From NCBI GenBank assembly GCA_023458855.1, contig JAEWWQ010000175.1:1-9605 (forward strand): a stretch of DNA of 9,605 nucleotides, read 5' to 3'. The notes below the pieces were generated by a model that ran no database searches, had not been told where the DNA came from, and saw only the letters and a program-made list of their open reading frames with translations. This DNA is from Bacillota bacterium. GTDB lineage: Bacteria; Bacillota; Clostridia; Lachnospirales; Lachnospiraceae. This document shows, piece after piece, positions 1 to 6,028 of the stretch. A program made the position numbers and the translations under genes. How positions within the stretch are numbered: the first letter of the stretch is position 1; every line of letters begins with the position of its first letter.

Positions 1-114
1 ACCTAAGATAGTCTTACTCATTCCCTGAGGTGAAATAAGCAGTTGTTCGGCTGCTTTTTTAATGCTTTTATATTTCAGAACTTCTAAAAAATATTCCAGT
101 TGTCTTTGATTCAT
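1..114 (-). CDS. LysR-family transcriptional regulator, N-terminal fragment cut by window edge
   Basis: Reading the minus strand from the ATG at 114-112 gives 38 codons that stay open to base 1, so only the start of the gene is present. The peptide begins MNQRQLEYFLEVLKYKSIKK and continues AAEQLLISPQGMSKTILG. This is the typical first helix plus winged helix-turn-helix of LysR regulators, with the conserved A-A-x-x-L and S-x-x-x-S-x-x-I pattern of the recognition region; the effector domain lies outside the window. An AAGGGG ribosome binding site (minus strand, 123-128) sits 8 bases before the start, and a consensus promoter lies just upstream. The gene is divergent from the oxidoreductase cluster, the classical arrangement for a LysR regulator of its neighbour. 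Inference: it activates the cluster in response to the substrate or a product. The family call is firm; the ligand is unknown. Confidence 0.88.
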   Translation of the reverse strand, partial: MNQRQLEYFLEVLKYKSIKKAAEQLLISPQGMSKTILG

Positions 115-143
115 ATAGAAAACCCCTTACAAACTTTTTTGTC

Positions 144-172
144 ATTATAATCAACCAAATAGTTGATGTCAA
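144..172 (-). promoter_or_regulatory. Consensus sigma-A promoter of the LysR gene
   Basis: On the minus strand, a perfect -35 TTGACA (172-167) is followed by a 17-base spacer and a perfect -10 TATAAT (149-144). Transcription would start near 137, giving a leader of about 20 bases that still contains the AAGGGG ribosome binding site. The -35 box is embedded in the GTTGATGTCAAC palindrome (162-173), so a protein bound there would block this promoter. This fits the negative autoregulation common among LysR regulators. Confidence 0.8.
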
Positions 173-173
173 C
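151..173. promoter_or_regulatory. Overlapping inverted repeats, candidate operator over the LysR promoter
   Basis: The pentamer TCAAC at 151-155 pairs with GTTGA at 162-166 across 6 bases. The same GTTGA also pairs with TCAAC at 169-173 across 2 bases. Two palindromes thus share a central half-site and cover the spacer and -35 box of the minus-strand promoter. The arrangement suggests a regulator site, possibly for alternative dimer registers, but no binding is shown by sequence alone. Confidence 0.45.
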
Positions 174-178
174 AATTG

Positions 179-199
179 TATTTCTGATTTACAGAAATA
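179..199. promoter_or_regulatory. LysR-type T-N11-A palindrome upstream of the Rid-gene promoter
   Basis: A perfect 8-base inverted repeat, TATTTCTG at 179-186 and CAGAAATA at 192-199, is separated by 5 bases. Inside it, T183 and A195 form the T-N11-A core that defines LysR recognition boxes. The site overlaps the -35 box (188-193) of the plus-strand promoter. Its position in a LysR-divergent intergenic region makes it the best candidate operator for the partial regulator at 1-114. An overlap with -35 could mean repression without ligand, or contact with RNA polymerase during activation. Confidence 0.6.
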
Positions 200-216
200 G
201 AAATGTAAAATATAAT
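188..216 (+). promoter_or_regulatory. Sigma-A promoter of the Rid/oxidoreductase cluster
   Basis: The -35 TTTACA (188-193; four of six bases match TTGACA, including both T and the final ACA context), a 17-base spacer and a perfect -10 TATAAT (211-216) face the Rid gene. The start site would be near 223, leaving a leader of about 90 bases before the ATG at 316. The near-perfect core beside a LysR box suggests that control is by repression or by the leader hairpin as well as by activation. Confidence 0.75.
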
Positions 217-247
217 TAGCTCCAACAAATACAGTATGAAGCATGAC

Positions 248-281
248 GAAGATGTCTATATCAATATAGATGTCTTTTTTT
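248..281 (+). terminator. Terminator-like hairpin in the 5' leader (possible attenuator)
   Basis: Bases 248-261 pair with 264-277 around a tight central turn. The stem has up to 14 pairs, mostly A-U, with G-U pairs at 254/271, 253/272 and 248/277, and a run of seven T follows at 275-281. In practice the innermost pairs would open to form the loop. The hairpin lies between the predicted start site near 223 and the ribosome binding site at 301-307, so it could end transcription before the first gene. No clear alternative antiterminator pairing was found. It could equally be the end of a short RNA of about 60 bases. Confidence 0.45.
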
Positions 282-315
282 ATTATTCTAAGAATAGAGT
301 GGGAAGGAAAATAAG

Positions 316-705
316 ATGGGCAGAATGAAATTTTCATCGGGAGCACCTTTGGAAGAGAAGGTTGGGTACTCCAGAATGATCAAAGCAGGAAATGTAGTCA
401 TGATTGGAGGAACTACATCAGTACAAGAGGATGGTAGTGTATATGGCGAGGGAGATGCTTACGAACAGGCAAAGTACATTTTTGATAAAATGATCGTGCT
501 GTTAAAAAGAGCAGAAGCTGATGTCAATGATGTTGTTAAAATTACTGCTTATTTAACGCATATGGCGGATGCAGGAGCAGTTGGAAAAGCCTTTAGTGAA
601 TTATTTTATGATATTCGTCCGCTGTTTACGGCTGTAGGAATATCGGAGTTAAATCGTCCCTCACAACTTTGTGAAATAGAGCTGACTGCTATTACGAATT
701 TATAA
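316..705 (+). CDS. Rid family (YjgF/YER057c/UK114) enamine/imine deaminase
   Basis: This 129-residue protein has the length and pattern of the Rid family, small homotrimeric cytosolic proteins that hydrolyse reactive 2-iminoacids or enamines to 2-ketoacids and ammonia. Visible landmarks are G17-Y18-S19 near the N-terminus (the Tyr of the active-site cleft), the central DVVKITAYLTHM strand, R101 in IRPLFTAVGISEL (the catalytic Arg position) and E120 in CEIELTAI. Keeping Arg and Glu suggests a real deaminase and not a degenerate homologue. The ATG at 316 is preferred over the one at 325 because GGGAAGG (301-307) lies 8 bases upstream. It is the first gene of the cluster, 31 bases before the [2Fe-2S] protein. 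Amine oxidation by the downstream flavoenzyme would make the imine it acts on. The exact Rid subgroup cannot be assigned by eye. Confidence 0.88.
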   Translation: MGRMKFSSGAPLEEKVGYSRMIKAGNVVMIGGTTSVQEDGSVYGEGDAYEQAKYIFDKMIVLLKRAEADVNDVVKITAYLTHMADAGAVGKAFSELFYDIRPLFTAVGISELNRPSQLCEIELTAITNL

Positions 706-736
706 TACAAATAAAATAGAATGTGTGGTGGATACA

Positions 737-1054
737 ATGGAAAGAATAGAAAAACATCCAATTTTGGGAGAACCAGTAAAAGGAAATGTCGTAAAATTTA
801 CATTTGATGGAAAAGTGATAGAAGGCTACGAAGGAGAACCAATCGCAATTGCATTAAAAGCAGCAGGGGTTATGGTTCATCGCCATACACAGAAAGAACA
901 TAAACCAAGAGGAATCTTTTGTGCAATTGGGAGATGTACAGATTGTGTTATGGTAGTAGACGGAAAACCAAATATAAGAACCTGTATTACACCACTGGCT
1001 GAGGGAATGAAAGTTCAGACGCAGTACGGACTTACAGCAAAGGAGGCCAAATGA
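737..1054 (+). CDS. [2Fe-2S] protein, gamma subunit-like (HcnA / sarcosine-oxidase-alpha N-terminal type)
   Basis: This 105-residue protein matches the small Fer2_4-type ferredoxin domain found at the N-terminus of sarcosine oxidase alpha and as a separate subunit in HcnA, opine oxidases and D-hydroxyproline dehydrogenase. Cysteines C62, C67, C70 and C83 form the C-x4-C-x2-C-x12-C set that binds one [2Fe-2S] cluster, and the local GIFCAIGRCTDCVMVVDGKP pattern is highly typical. It would relay electrons inside the flavoenzyme complex. The ATG at 737 was chosen because GGTGG (727-731) sits 5 bases upstream; an in-frame GTG at 725 would add four residues but has no good ribosome binding site. 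The stop overlaps the next start by 4 bases (ATGA at 1051-1054), implying translational coupling. Confidence 0.87.
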   Translation: MERIEKHPILGEPVKGNVVKFTFDGKVIEGYEGEPIAIALKAAGVMVHRHTQKEHKPRGIFCAIGRCTDCVMVVDGKPNIRTCITPLAEGMKVQTQYGLTAKEAK

Positions 1055-2667
1055 GCATGAAAAGATATGACGTAATTGTTGTTGGTGCAGGACCGGCTGG
1101 TTTATCTGCAGCAATTGAAGCGGCAAAAAGAAAACTGTCTGTTATTGTATTTGATGAAAATGAAAAACCCGGAGGACAGTTATTTAAACAGATACATAAA
1201 TTTTTTGGTTCCAAAGAACATAAAGCAAAAATCAGGGGCTATCAGATCGGAACAGAACTTCTTGAAGAGGCCAATAAGTTTGGTATTAATGTAAAGTTAA
1301 ATGCGACCGTAGTAGGTATATATGAGAATAAAGAGATTACTGTACAGTGCGGGGATGAAATAGAACATTATAAAGGTGATGCCATTGTAATAGCAACAGG
1401 AGCTGCTGAAAATATGATAACGTTTGAAGGATGGACATTGCCTGGCGTTATTGGTGCCGGAGCAGCGCAGACAATGATGAATCTTCATAGCATCAAACCA
1501 GGAAAAAAAGTGTTGATGCTGGGAAGTGGTAATGTTGGACTTGTGGTCAGCTTTCAGTTATTACAGGCAGGGTGTGAAGTTGTTGCAATAGTTGATGCAG
1601 CACCTAAGATTGGTGGTTACGGGGTGCATGCAGCAAAAGTGGCCAGATGTGGAGTTCCCTATTATCTCTCCCATACGATAACAAAAGCAGAGGGTGATGA
1701 TCATGTGACAGGTGTTGTGATCAGCGAAGTAGATTCTACTTTTACACCCGTTCCAGGAACTGAAAAGCAATTTGATGTAGATACTATTTGTCTGGCGGTG
1801 GGACTTTCTCCAATGTCGCAGCTTTTAAAAATGGCAGGATGTGAAATGGAAAATAACCCAGCGAGAGGTGGCGAAGTACCTATAATAAATAAATATGGTG
1901 GTACTTCTGTTAGTGGAGTATTTGCAGCAGGTGATGTGTCTGGCATTGAGGAAGCAAGTTCGGCAATGATCGAGGGCAGTATGGCAGGTATTTGCGTAGC
2001 AGCCTATCTTGGTTATTGTGATGAAGAAGAAAAAGAAAAATTATTAATAAAGAAGAAAAAAGATTTAGAGGACCTAAGGCAGGGAATGTTTGCCCCGGAA
2101 AACAGGGGCAAAAAAATGGAAAAAACGGAAGAAGGAATCTTAGTATCAGAAAGCCTTTTGAAAAGGGGATATATTGCAGATGATGAAACGGACCGTTTTC
2201 CAGGTGTGACACGGAAAACAGGTATTCATCCAGTAATGGAATGTACACAAAATATCCCTTGTAACCCATGTCAGGATGCATGTCCGAAAAAATGCATTAA
2301 AATTGGGGAAAAAATTACGGCCTTACCATCTGTAAATGAGAATATGGAATGTAGTGGATGTGGTTTATGTGTGGCTTCTTGTTCTGGGCAGGCCATTTTC
2401 CTGGTAGAAGAAAATCAAAAGGAAAACTATGCAACAATAACCTTACCATATGAATTTCTGCCGCTTCCGGAAAAAGGAAGTAAAGGTTATGCATTAACAA
2501 GAAGCGGAAAAAAATGTTGTGAAGCAGAAGTTATAAATGTTCGAAGTATTCCAGCCTTTGACCATACAAATTTACTTACCATAAAAGTACCTGTTGATAT
2601 GGCAATGACCGCAAGGTTTTTTCAGGGATACCAGAAGGAAGGTGGAAAAAATGAACTGTGTAAATGA
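1051..2667 (+). CDS. FAD/NAD-dependent oxidoreductase with C-terminal double [4Fe-4S] domain (HcnB/opine oxidase alpha-like)
   Basis: The protein has 538 residues. The N-terminal FAD-binding motif is V11-G12-A13-G14-P15-A16-G17. A second dinucleotide fold has G158-S-G160-N-V-G163, and the closing FAD motif is F291-A-A-G294-D295. This is the disulfide-reductase-like alpha subunit of HcnB, opine oxidase and D-hydroxyproline dehydrogenase systems. After a Lys/Glu-rich linker (about 325-365), a bacterial ferredoxin domain follows. One Cys set is C398, C404, C407, C411 and C415, and the second is C434, C437, C440 and C444 (C-x2-C-x2-C-x3-C), enough for two [4Fe-4S] clusters. Known HcnB-type subunits instead carry a BFD-like domain at the C-terminus; here that is a separate gene downstream. 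AGGAGG at 1041-1046 serves the ATG at 1051; ATG 1057 is an alternative. Role: electron transfer from the DAO subunit, perhaps to NAD or a ferredoxin. The acceptor is unknown. Confidence 0.88.
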   Translation: MSMKRYDVIVVGAGPAGLSAAIEAAKRKLSVIVFDENEKPGGQLFKQIHKFFGSKEHKAKIRGYQIGTELLEEANKFGINVKLNATVVGIYENKEITVQCGDEIEHYKGDAIVIATGAAENMITFEGWTLPGVIGAGAAQTMMNLHSIKPGKKVLMLGSGNVGLVVSFQLLQAGCEVVAIVDAAPKIGGYGVHAAKVARCGVPYYLSHTITKAEGDDHVTGVVISEVDSTFTPVPGTEKQFDVDTICLAVGLSPMSQLLKMAGCEMENNPARGGEVPIINKYGGTSVSGVFAAGDVSGIEEASSAMIEGSMAGICVAAYLGYCDEEEKEKLLIKKKKDLEDLRQGMFAPENRGKKMEKTEEGILVSESLLKRGYIADDETDRFPGVTRKTGIHPVMECTQNIPCNPCQDACPKKCIKIGEKITALPSVNENMECSGCGLCVASCSGQAIFLVEENQKENYATITLPYEFLPLPEKGSKGYALTRSGKKCCEAEVINVRSIPAFDHTNLLTIKVPVDMAMTARFFQGYQKEGGKNELCK

Positions 2668-2983
2668 TAGGTCCAGAGATATTGGAGATTTTATTCCAAA
2701 AGAAGATGATGATATGCTGATCTGCCGTTGCGAGGAGATTACAAAAGGTGAAATCAGAAGAGCAGTCCATGACGGCATGTTTACCATTACAGAAATGAGA
2801 AGATATTTAAGAAGCGGAATGGGCTTGTGCCAGGGGCAGACTTGTGGAAAATTAGTGATGAGAATTGTTGCAGAAGAACTTGGCATTCTGCAAAGTGAAT
2901 TAGCACCGGCAACGTGCAGAGCACCGATGAGACCGACAACCATGAAAGTGCTGGGTAATGAAGAGGGGAGGTGCTATCCATGA
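2651..2983 (+). CDS. Stand-alone BFD-like [2Fe-2S] protein
   Basis: This 110-residue protein carries the BFD-like (Fer2_BFD) four-cysteine pattern: C25-x-C27 in LICRCEEIT and C60-x4-C65 in GMGLCQGQTCG. The remaining YLRSGMGLCQG and CRAPMRP segments match the equivalent domain at the C-terminus of HcnB, D-hydroxyproline dehydrogenase alpha and sarcosine-oxidase-like proteins. It would hold a [2Fe-2S] centre bridging the FAD/NAD subunit and the DAO subunit. The ATG at 2651 is preferred, with AAGGAAGG (2635-2642) and GGTGG (2641-2645) upstream; a GTG at 2642 would add three residues. It overlaps the end of the preceding gene by 17 bases and the next start by 4 (ATGA at 2980-2983). This tight packing argues that it is a stoichiometric subunit of the same complex. 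The domain is normally fused, so its separation here is notable. Confidence 0.87.
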   Translation: MNCVNDRSRDIGDFIPKEDDDMLICRCEEITKGEIRRAVHDGMFTITEMRRYLRSGMGLCQGQTCGKLVMRIVAEELGILQSELAPATCRAPMRPTTMKVLGNEEGRCYP

Positions 2984-4107
2984 AAAATACAGCAGAAGTG
3001 ATTATTATTGGCAGTGGAATTATCGGATGTGCCACGGCGTATTATCTGGCCAAAAAGGCAATTTCAGTAATTGTCTTAGAAGGAACCAATGACATTGGAC
3101 ATGGTGGCTCTTCAAGAAATGGCGGTGGTGTCCGCCAGTCGGGAAGAGATCCAAGAGAATTGCCAATAGCTATGTGGGGAATTCAGAATTTGTGGCCTAC
3201 CTTATCGGAAGAACTTGGTGTTGATGTAGAATATGTACAAAAAGGAAATTTAAGACTGGGAAAAACAGATCAGCATTTAAAGATTTTACAAACTCTGACA
3301 AACAACGCAGTCGCCTGTGGTCTGGATGTAAAAATGATCGATGGAAATGAAGTCAGGCAGATTAATCCGTATTTATCAAAAGAAGTCATTGGTGCGAGTT
3401 GGTGCCCCACAGATGGACACGCAAATCCATTGACAGCAACCCTTGGATATTATAAAAAAGCACGTGAATCAGGGGTTCGTTTTATTACAGGAGAAAAGGT
3501 TATCGGATTAAAAAAATACAAGGGTAACATAAGAAAAGTAATAACTCCGAACAATACTTATGAAGCTGATAAAGTTTTAGTTGCAGCAGGATATGACAGC
3601 AGAGCGATTCTGGCAGATGTAGGGATTGATGTTCCAATGCAGGCCTTAAAGATGGAATGTCTGGTAACAGAATCGGAGCCGTATATGTTTGAACAGATGC
3701 TTGGTACAGCAGAAGCAGACTTTTATGGACATCAGTCAAAACACGGTTCATTTGTTTTTGGCGGTTCGACAGGGTTAGAGCCATATGGTAAAGAATATGG
3801 CAATCTTATTTCATCCAGCATGGGTGCATCTTGTACCTGCAGGGGAATCATGGGATATTTCCCGGCACTGTCCGATGCGAAGATTGTCAGGGCATGGTCA
3901 GGATATATTGACCAGTGTGCTGATAAAATTCCAGTCATGAGTGCAATTGAGGAAGTTCCAGGATTATATGTTGCCTGTGCATTTTCAGGACATGGATTTG
4001 GTATTGCACCAGGAGCTGCGTACAATTTGGCAGAACTGATCAGTGATGGAACCACAAGTGTTGATATGACAGAATTTCGTTATGACAGATTTACAGCAAA
4101 AATATAA
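2980..4107 (+). CDS. DAO-family FAD-dependent amine/amino-acid oxidoreductase (beta subunit, HcnC/opine oxidase B-like)
   Basis: The 375-residue protein belongs to the glycine/D-amino-acid oxidase (DAO) family. The Rossmann motif is G11-S-G-I-I-G16, with an acidic E34 ending the second strand. The family SSRNGGGVRQSG segment lies at about 44-55 and the C-terminal SGHGFGIAPG flavin loop at 336-345. This is the likely catalytic subunit, oxidising an amino- or imino-acid C-N bond to an imine. Relatives include sarcosine oxidase beta, opine oxidase B, HcnC and D-hydroxyproline dehydrogenase beta. Substrate specificity cannot be read from sequence. The ATG at 2980 follows AGGGGAGG (2964-2971) by 8 bases and overlaps the previous stop. 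A hairpin terminator starts about 20 bases after the stop, so the four-gene enzyme module plus Rid forms one expression block. Confidence 0.88.
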   Translation: MKNTAEVIIIGSGIIGCATAYYLAKKAISVIVLEGTNDIGHGGSSRNGGGVRQSGRDPRELPIAMWGIQNLWPTLSEELGVDVEYVQKGNLRLGKTDQHLKILQTLTNNAVACGLDVKMIDGNEVRQINPYLSKEVIGASWCPTDGHANPLTATLGYYKKARESGVRFITGEKVIGLKKYKGNIRKVITPNNTYEADKVLVAAGYDSRAILADVGIDVPMQALKMECLVTESEPYMFEQMLGTAEADFYGHQSKHGSFVFGGSTGLEPYGKEYGNLISSSMGASCTCRGIMGYFPALSDAKIVRAWSGYIDQCADKIPVMSAIEEVPGLYVACAFSGHGFGIAPGAAYNLAELISDGTTSVDMTEFRYDRFTAKI

Positions 4108-4127
4108 TATTGAAAAACAAATGGACA

Positions 4128-4166
4128 AAGACGTCGAAAATTAGAAATGATTTTCGGCGTTTTATT
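4128..4166 (+). terminator. Intrinsic terminator-like hairpin inside the cluster
   Basis: Bases 4128-4141 pair with 4150-4163 in a 14-pair stem containing two G-U pairs (4134/4157 and 4130/4161), with an 8-base loop. The 3' side ends in TTTT followed by further A/T. It lies 20 bases after the DAO stop and just before the AAGGAGGA site of the PII gene. I see no strong promoter between it and the PII start, so partial readthrough may lower expression of the permease half relative to the enzyme half. The U-tract is short, so termination may be incomplete. Confidence 0.6.
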
Positions 4167-4194
4167 ATATGAAAAAAATAAAGGAGGATAAGTT

Positions 4195-4554
4195 ATGGAA
4201 TTGTCAAAAGTAGAAATTATAACAAGTATGGCAAAAGTTTCAGCACTTCAGGAGGCATTTGGCAGGTTCGGTATTACTGGAATGACAGTAACACAGGTGA
4301 TGGGATGTGGTGTACAGCTGGGTACACAGGAATATGAAGTGGATAAGAAAACAATCCCAAGTTTGTTGGAAAAACAGTGTGTTATGGTTGTTCTGCCAAC
4401 AAAAGATGTAGATCATTTTTTAGAATTTTTAAAGAAAGAATTATATACAGGGCATATAGGAGATGGCAAAATATTTATTTTTCCAGTGAGCAATGTAGTA
4501 CGTGTACGAACAGGAGAAGAAGGGGTAGAAGCATTGTTAGAAGGAAACTTGTAA
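4195..4554 (+). CDS. PII-family (GlnB/GlnK-like) signalling protein
   Basis: At 119 residues this is close to the usual PII size of about 112. The FGITGMTVTQVMGCG segment leads into the T-loop. T85-G-H-I-G-D-G-K-I-F94 is the B-loop that binds ATP/ADP, and R103-V-R-T-G-E108 is the C-loop signature, so nucleotide binding is expected. The T-loop (about 38-57) is shorter than in GlnB and has EYEVDKKT where GlnB has the Tyr51 modification site, so classical uridylylation looks unlikely. PII trimers sense ATP/ADP and 2-oxoglutarate and bind target proteins. Usually the neighbour is an AmtB ammonium channel; here it is an APC amino-acid permease 31 bases downstream. This suggests control of amino-acid uptake or of an enzyme in the cluster. 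A strong AAGGAGGA (4181-4188) precedes the ATG by 6 bases. Confidence 0.87.
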   Translation: MELSKVEIITSMAKVSALQEAFGRFGITGMTVTQVMGCGVQLGTQEYEVDKKTIPSLLEKQCVMVVLPTKDVDHFLEFLKKELYTGHIGDGKIFIFPVSNVVRVRTGEEGVEALLEGNL

Positions 4555-4585
4555 AAACAAGCTTATAGAAAGAACAGGTGATTAT

Positions 4586-5983
4586 TTGGAAAAGAAAAAA
4601 TTAGGTCTTTCAAGTGTTATTGCAACGGGAGTAGGACTCATTGTTGCAACAAGCTGTCTGTTATCTTTGGGGCAGGGATCTTCGGCAATCGGAACTACCA
4701 TTATTATCTCAATGGCAATTGCCTGTATATTAAATATTTTGACGGCACTATCAATAGCTGAATTAAATGCTATTATGCCAAATTTAACAGGGGGCCTTGC
4801 ACAGTATACACTGGCGGGTATGGGACCTTTTGTAACACTGATTGCAATGGTGGGCGGTTATCTGGTTTGTAATACGATTGTCGGTAGTGCAGAATGTGCG
4901 ATGTTTGGAAATACATTAAATAGTGTATTACCACAGTTGAATATTTCAGGAACAGCTTACTGCATTGCGCTTTTGGTTATTTTGATTATTGTTAATCTGA
5001 ATGGTGTGGATATGTTTGCTAAGATTCAGAACTTTGTTGCATATGGTCTGATCATCTCGCTCGTCATTTTGGGATTACTTGGAACATTTAAGCTGGGAAT
5101 TGGCAAAACGATTTCACAACCGGCCGTACTTTCATCTGATTTCAGTGATATTACCTTGTTGTGTGGGTTGACGTTTTTCTTATTTATTGGCTGCGAATTT
5201 ATCGTTCCTATTTCTAACCAGGTAAGAAATGCAAGAAGAAATGTACCGCTGGGCATGATTTTGAGCCTGCTCATTGTAATGATAATGCAGACTTTTCTGG
5301 TATTTGGATTTAAAAACTATACGGACTGGGGTGAACTGGGAGCCAGCGCAACGCCGCATGTATTATATGGAACATTGTTACTGGGCAAACCTGGAACTAT
5401 CTGGATGGCAATTGTATCTATTCTGGCGGTTACAAGTAGTATCAATACTATTATTTCTTCATTAGCATATATCTGTGTGGGTATGGCAAAGATTAAACTG
5501 CTGCCTTCCGTATTTATGAAAATAAATAAAAAAGGAGCTCCTTATGTAGGTATTTTAAGTATTGGAGGAAGCATTATGCTAATCATAGCGACGGGACTTT
5601 CTACAACAGATGAGCTATCCTTTTTAATTTTAACGGGCTGTCTGTTCTGGATGATTACTTATGTAATTGCACATATAGATGTATTAATTTTAAGAAAACG
5701 TATGCCGAAAGTACCGCGTACATTTAAAGTGCCATTTGGACCAGTAATACCAATTATCGGCATTATCGGACTTATCTGGATGATATATAATATTGCATTT
5801 GATCCATCGGTAAGAAACAATATTTATAAAACAACAATTACAATATTTACGATTCTTGCAGTATATTCTGTTATTTGGATTAAGAAAGTAATGAAAGTAA
5901 AATTATTCAGACCATTTGCAGTAAAAGAAGTTATGGCAATGGAAAATGAACTGTATCATATGACTCGTAAAGAGCAGGAATAA
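4586..5983 (+). CDS. APC-superfamily amino-acid permease, 12 predicted membrane helices
   Basis: The 465-residue, very hydrophobic protein shows twelve likely transmembrane segments, at about 9-30, 36-58, 80-102, 122-140, 149-170, 188-210, 223-243, 271-297, 320-340, 345-368, 385-405 and 415-435. The first contains the GVGLIV stretch typical of the broken helix 1 of APC transporters. A basic RKRMPKVPRTFKVPFGP loop before helix 11 is characteristic of bacterial amino-acid permeases. The start is TTG at 4586, preceded by AGGTGA (4576-4581); no ATG or GTG nearby would keep helix 1 intact. It would import the cluster's substrate with H+ or by exchange. The soluble, charged C-terminal tail (about 437-465) is a possible contact site for the PII protein encoded immediately upstream, which is inference. 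The transported solute is unknown. Confidence 0.88.
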   Translation: MEKKKLGLSSVIATGVGLIVATSCLLSLGQGSSAIGTTIIISMAIACILNILTALSIAELNAIMPNLTGGLAQYTLAGMGPFVTLIAMVGGYLVCNTIVGSAECAMFGNTLNSVLPQLNISGTAYCIALLVILIIVNLNGVDMFAKIQNFVAYGLIISLVILGLLGTFKLGIGKTISQPAVLSSDFSDITLLCGLTFFLFIGCEFIVPISNQVRNARRNVPLGMILSLLIVMIMQTFLVFGFKNYTDWGELGASATPHVLYGTLLLGKPGTIWMAIVSILAVTSSINTIISSLAYICVGMAKIKLLPSVFMKINKKGAPYVGILSIGGSIMLIIATGLSTTDELSFLILTGCLFWMITYVIAHIDVLILRKRMPKVPRTFKVPFGPVIPIIGIIGLIWMIYNIAFDPSVRNNIYKTTITIFTILAVYSVIWIKKVMKVKLFRPFAVKEVMAMENELYHMTRKEQE

Positions 5984-6028
5984 TTAAAAAATGAACGATG
6001 ATAAAAACAGTATAAGGAGGATGGAATT

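Noticed and set aside
68..346. 92-residue minus-strand open frame
   Set aside because: It crosses the divergent promoters and overlaps the start of the LysR gene in another frame. Its composition is low-complexity (IDIDI and similar) with no recognisable family.
725..736. GTG start adding four residues to the [2Fe-2S] protein
   Set aside because: No Shine-Dalgarno sequence precedes it, whereas GGTGG lies 5 bases before the ATG at 737.
1910..2281. 123-residue minus-strand open frame within the FAD/NAD gene
   Set aside because: It lies opposite a well-supported coding region. Its Leu/Pro/Phe-rich sequence is what the reverse of Glu/Lys-rich codons gives.
737..4107. Annotation as hydrogen cyanide synthase (hcnABC)
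   Set aside because: The subunits are homologous in type, but HcnABC homologues are widely shared with opine, proline and hydroxyproline oxidases. The added ferredoxin domain, separate BFD gene and the Rid/permease/OCD context point to amino-acid catabolism, so no hcn symbols were given.
4110..4170. Promoter for the PII gene (TTGAAA or TGGACA as -35, TATTAT as -10)
   Set aside because: No pair of boxes has a 16-18 base spacing with acceptable matches, and TATTAT falls within the terminator T-tract.
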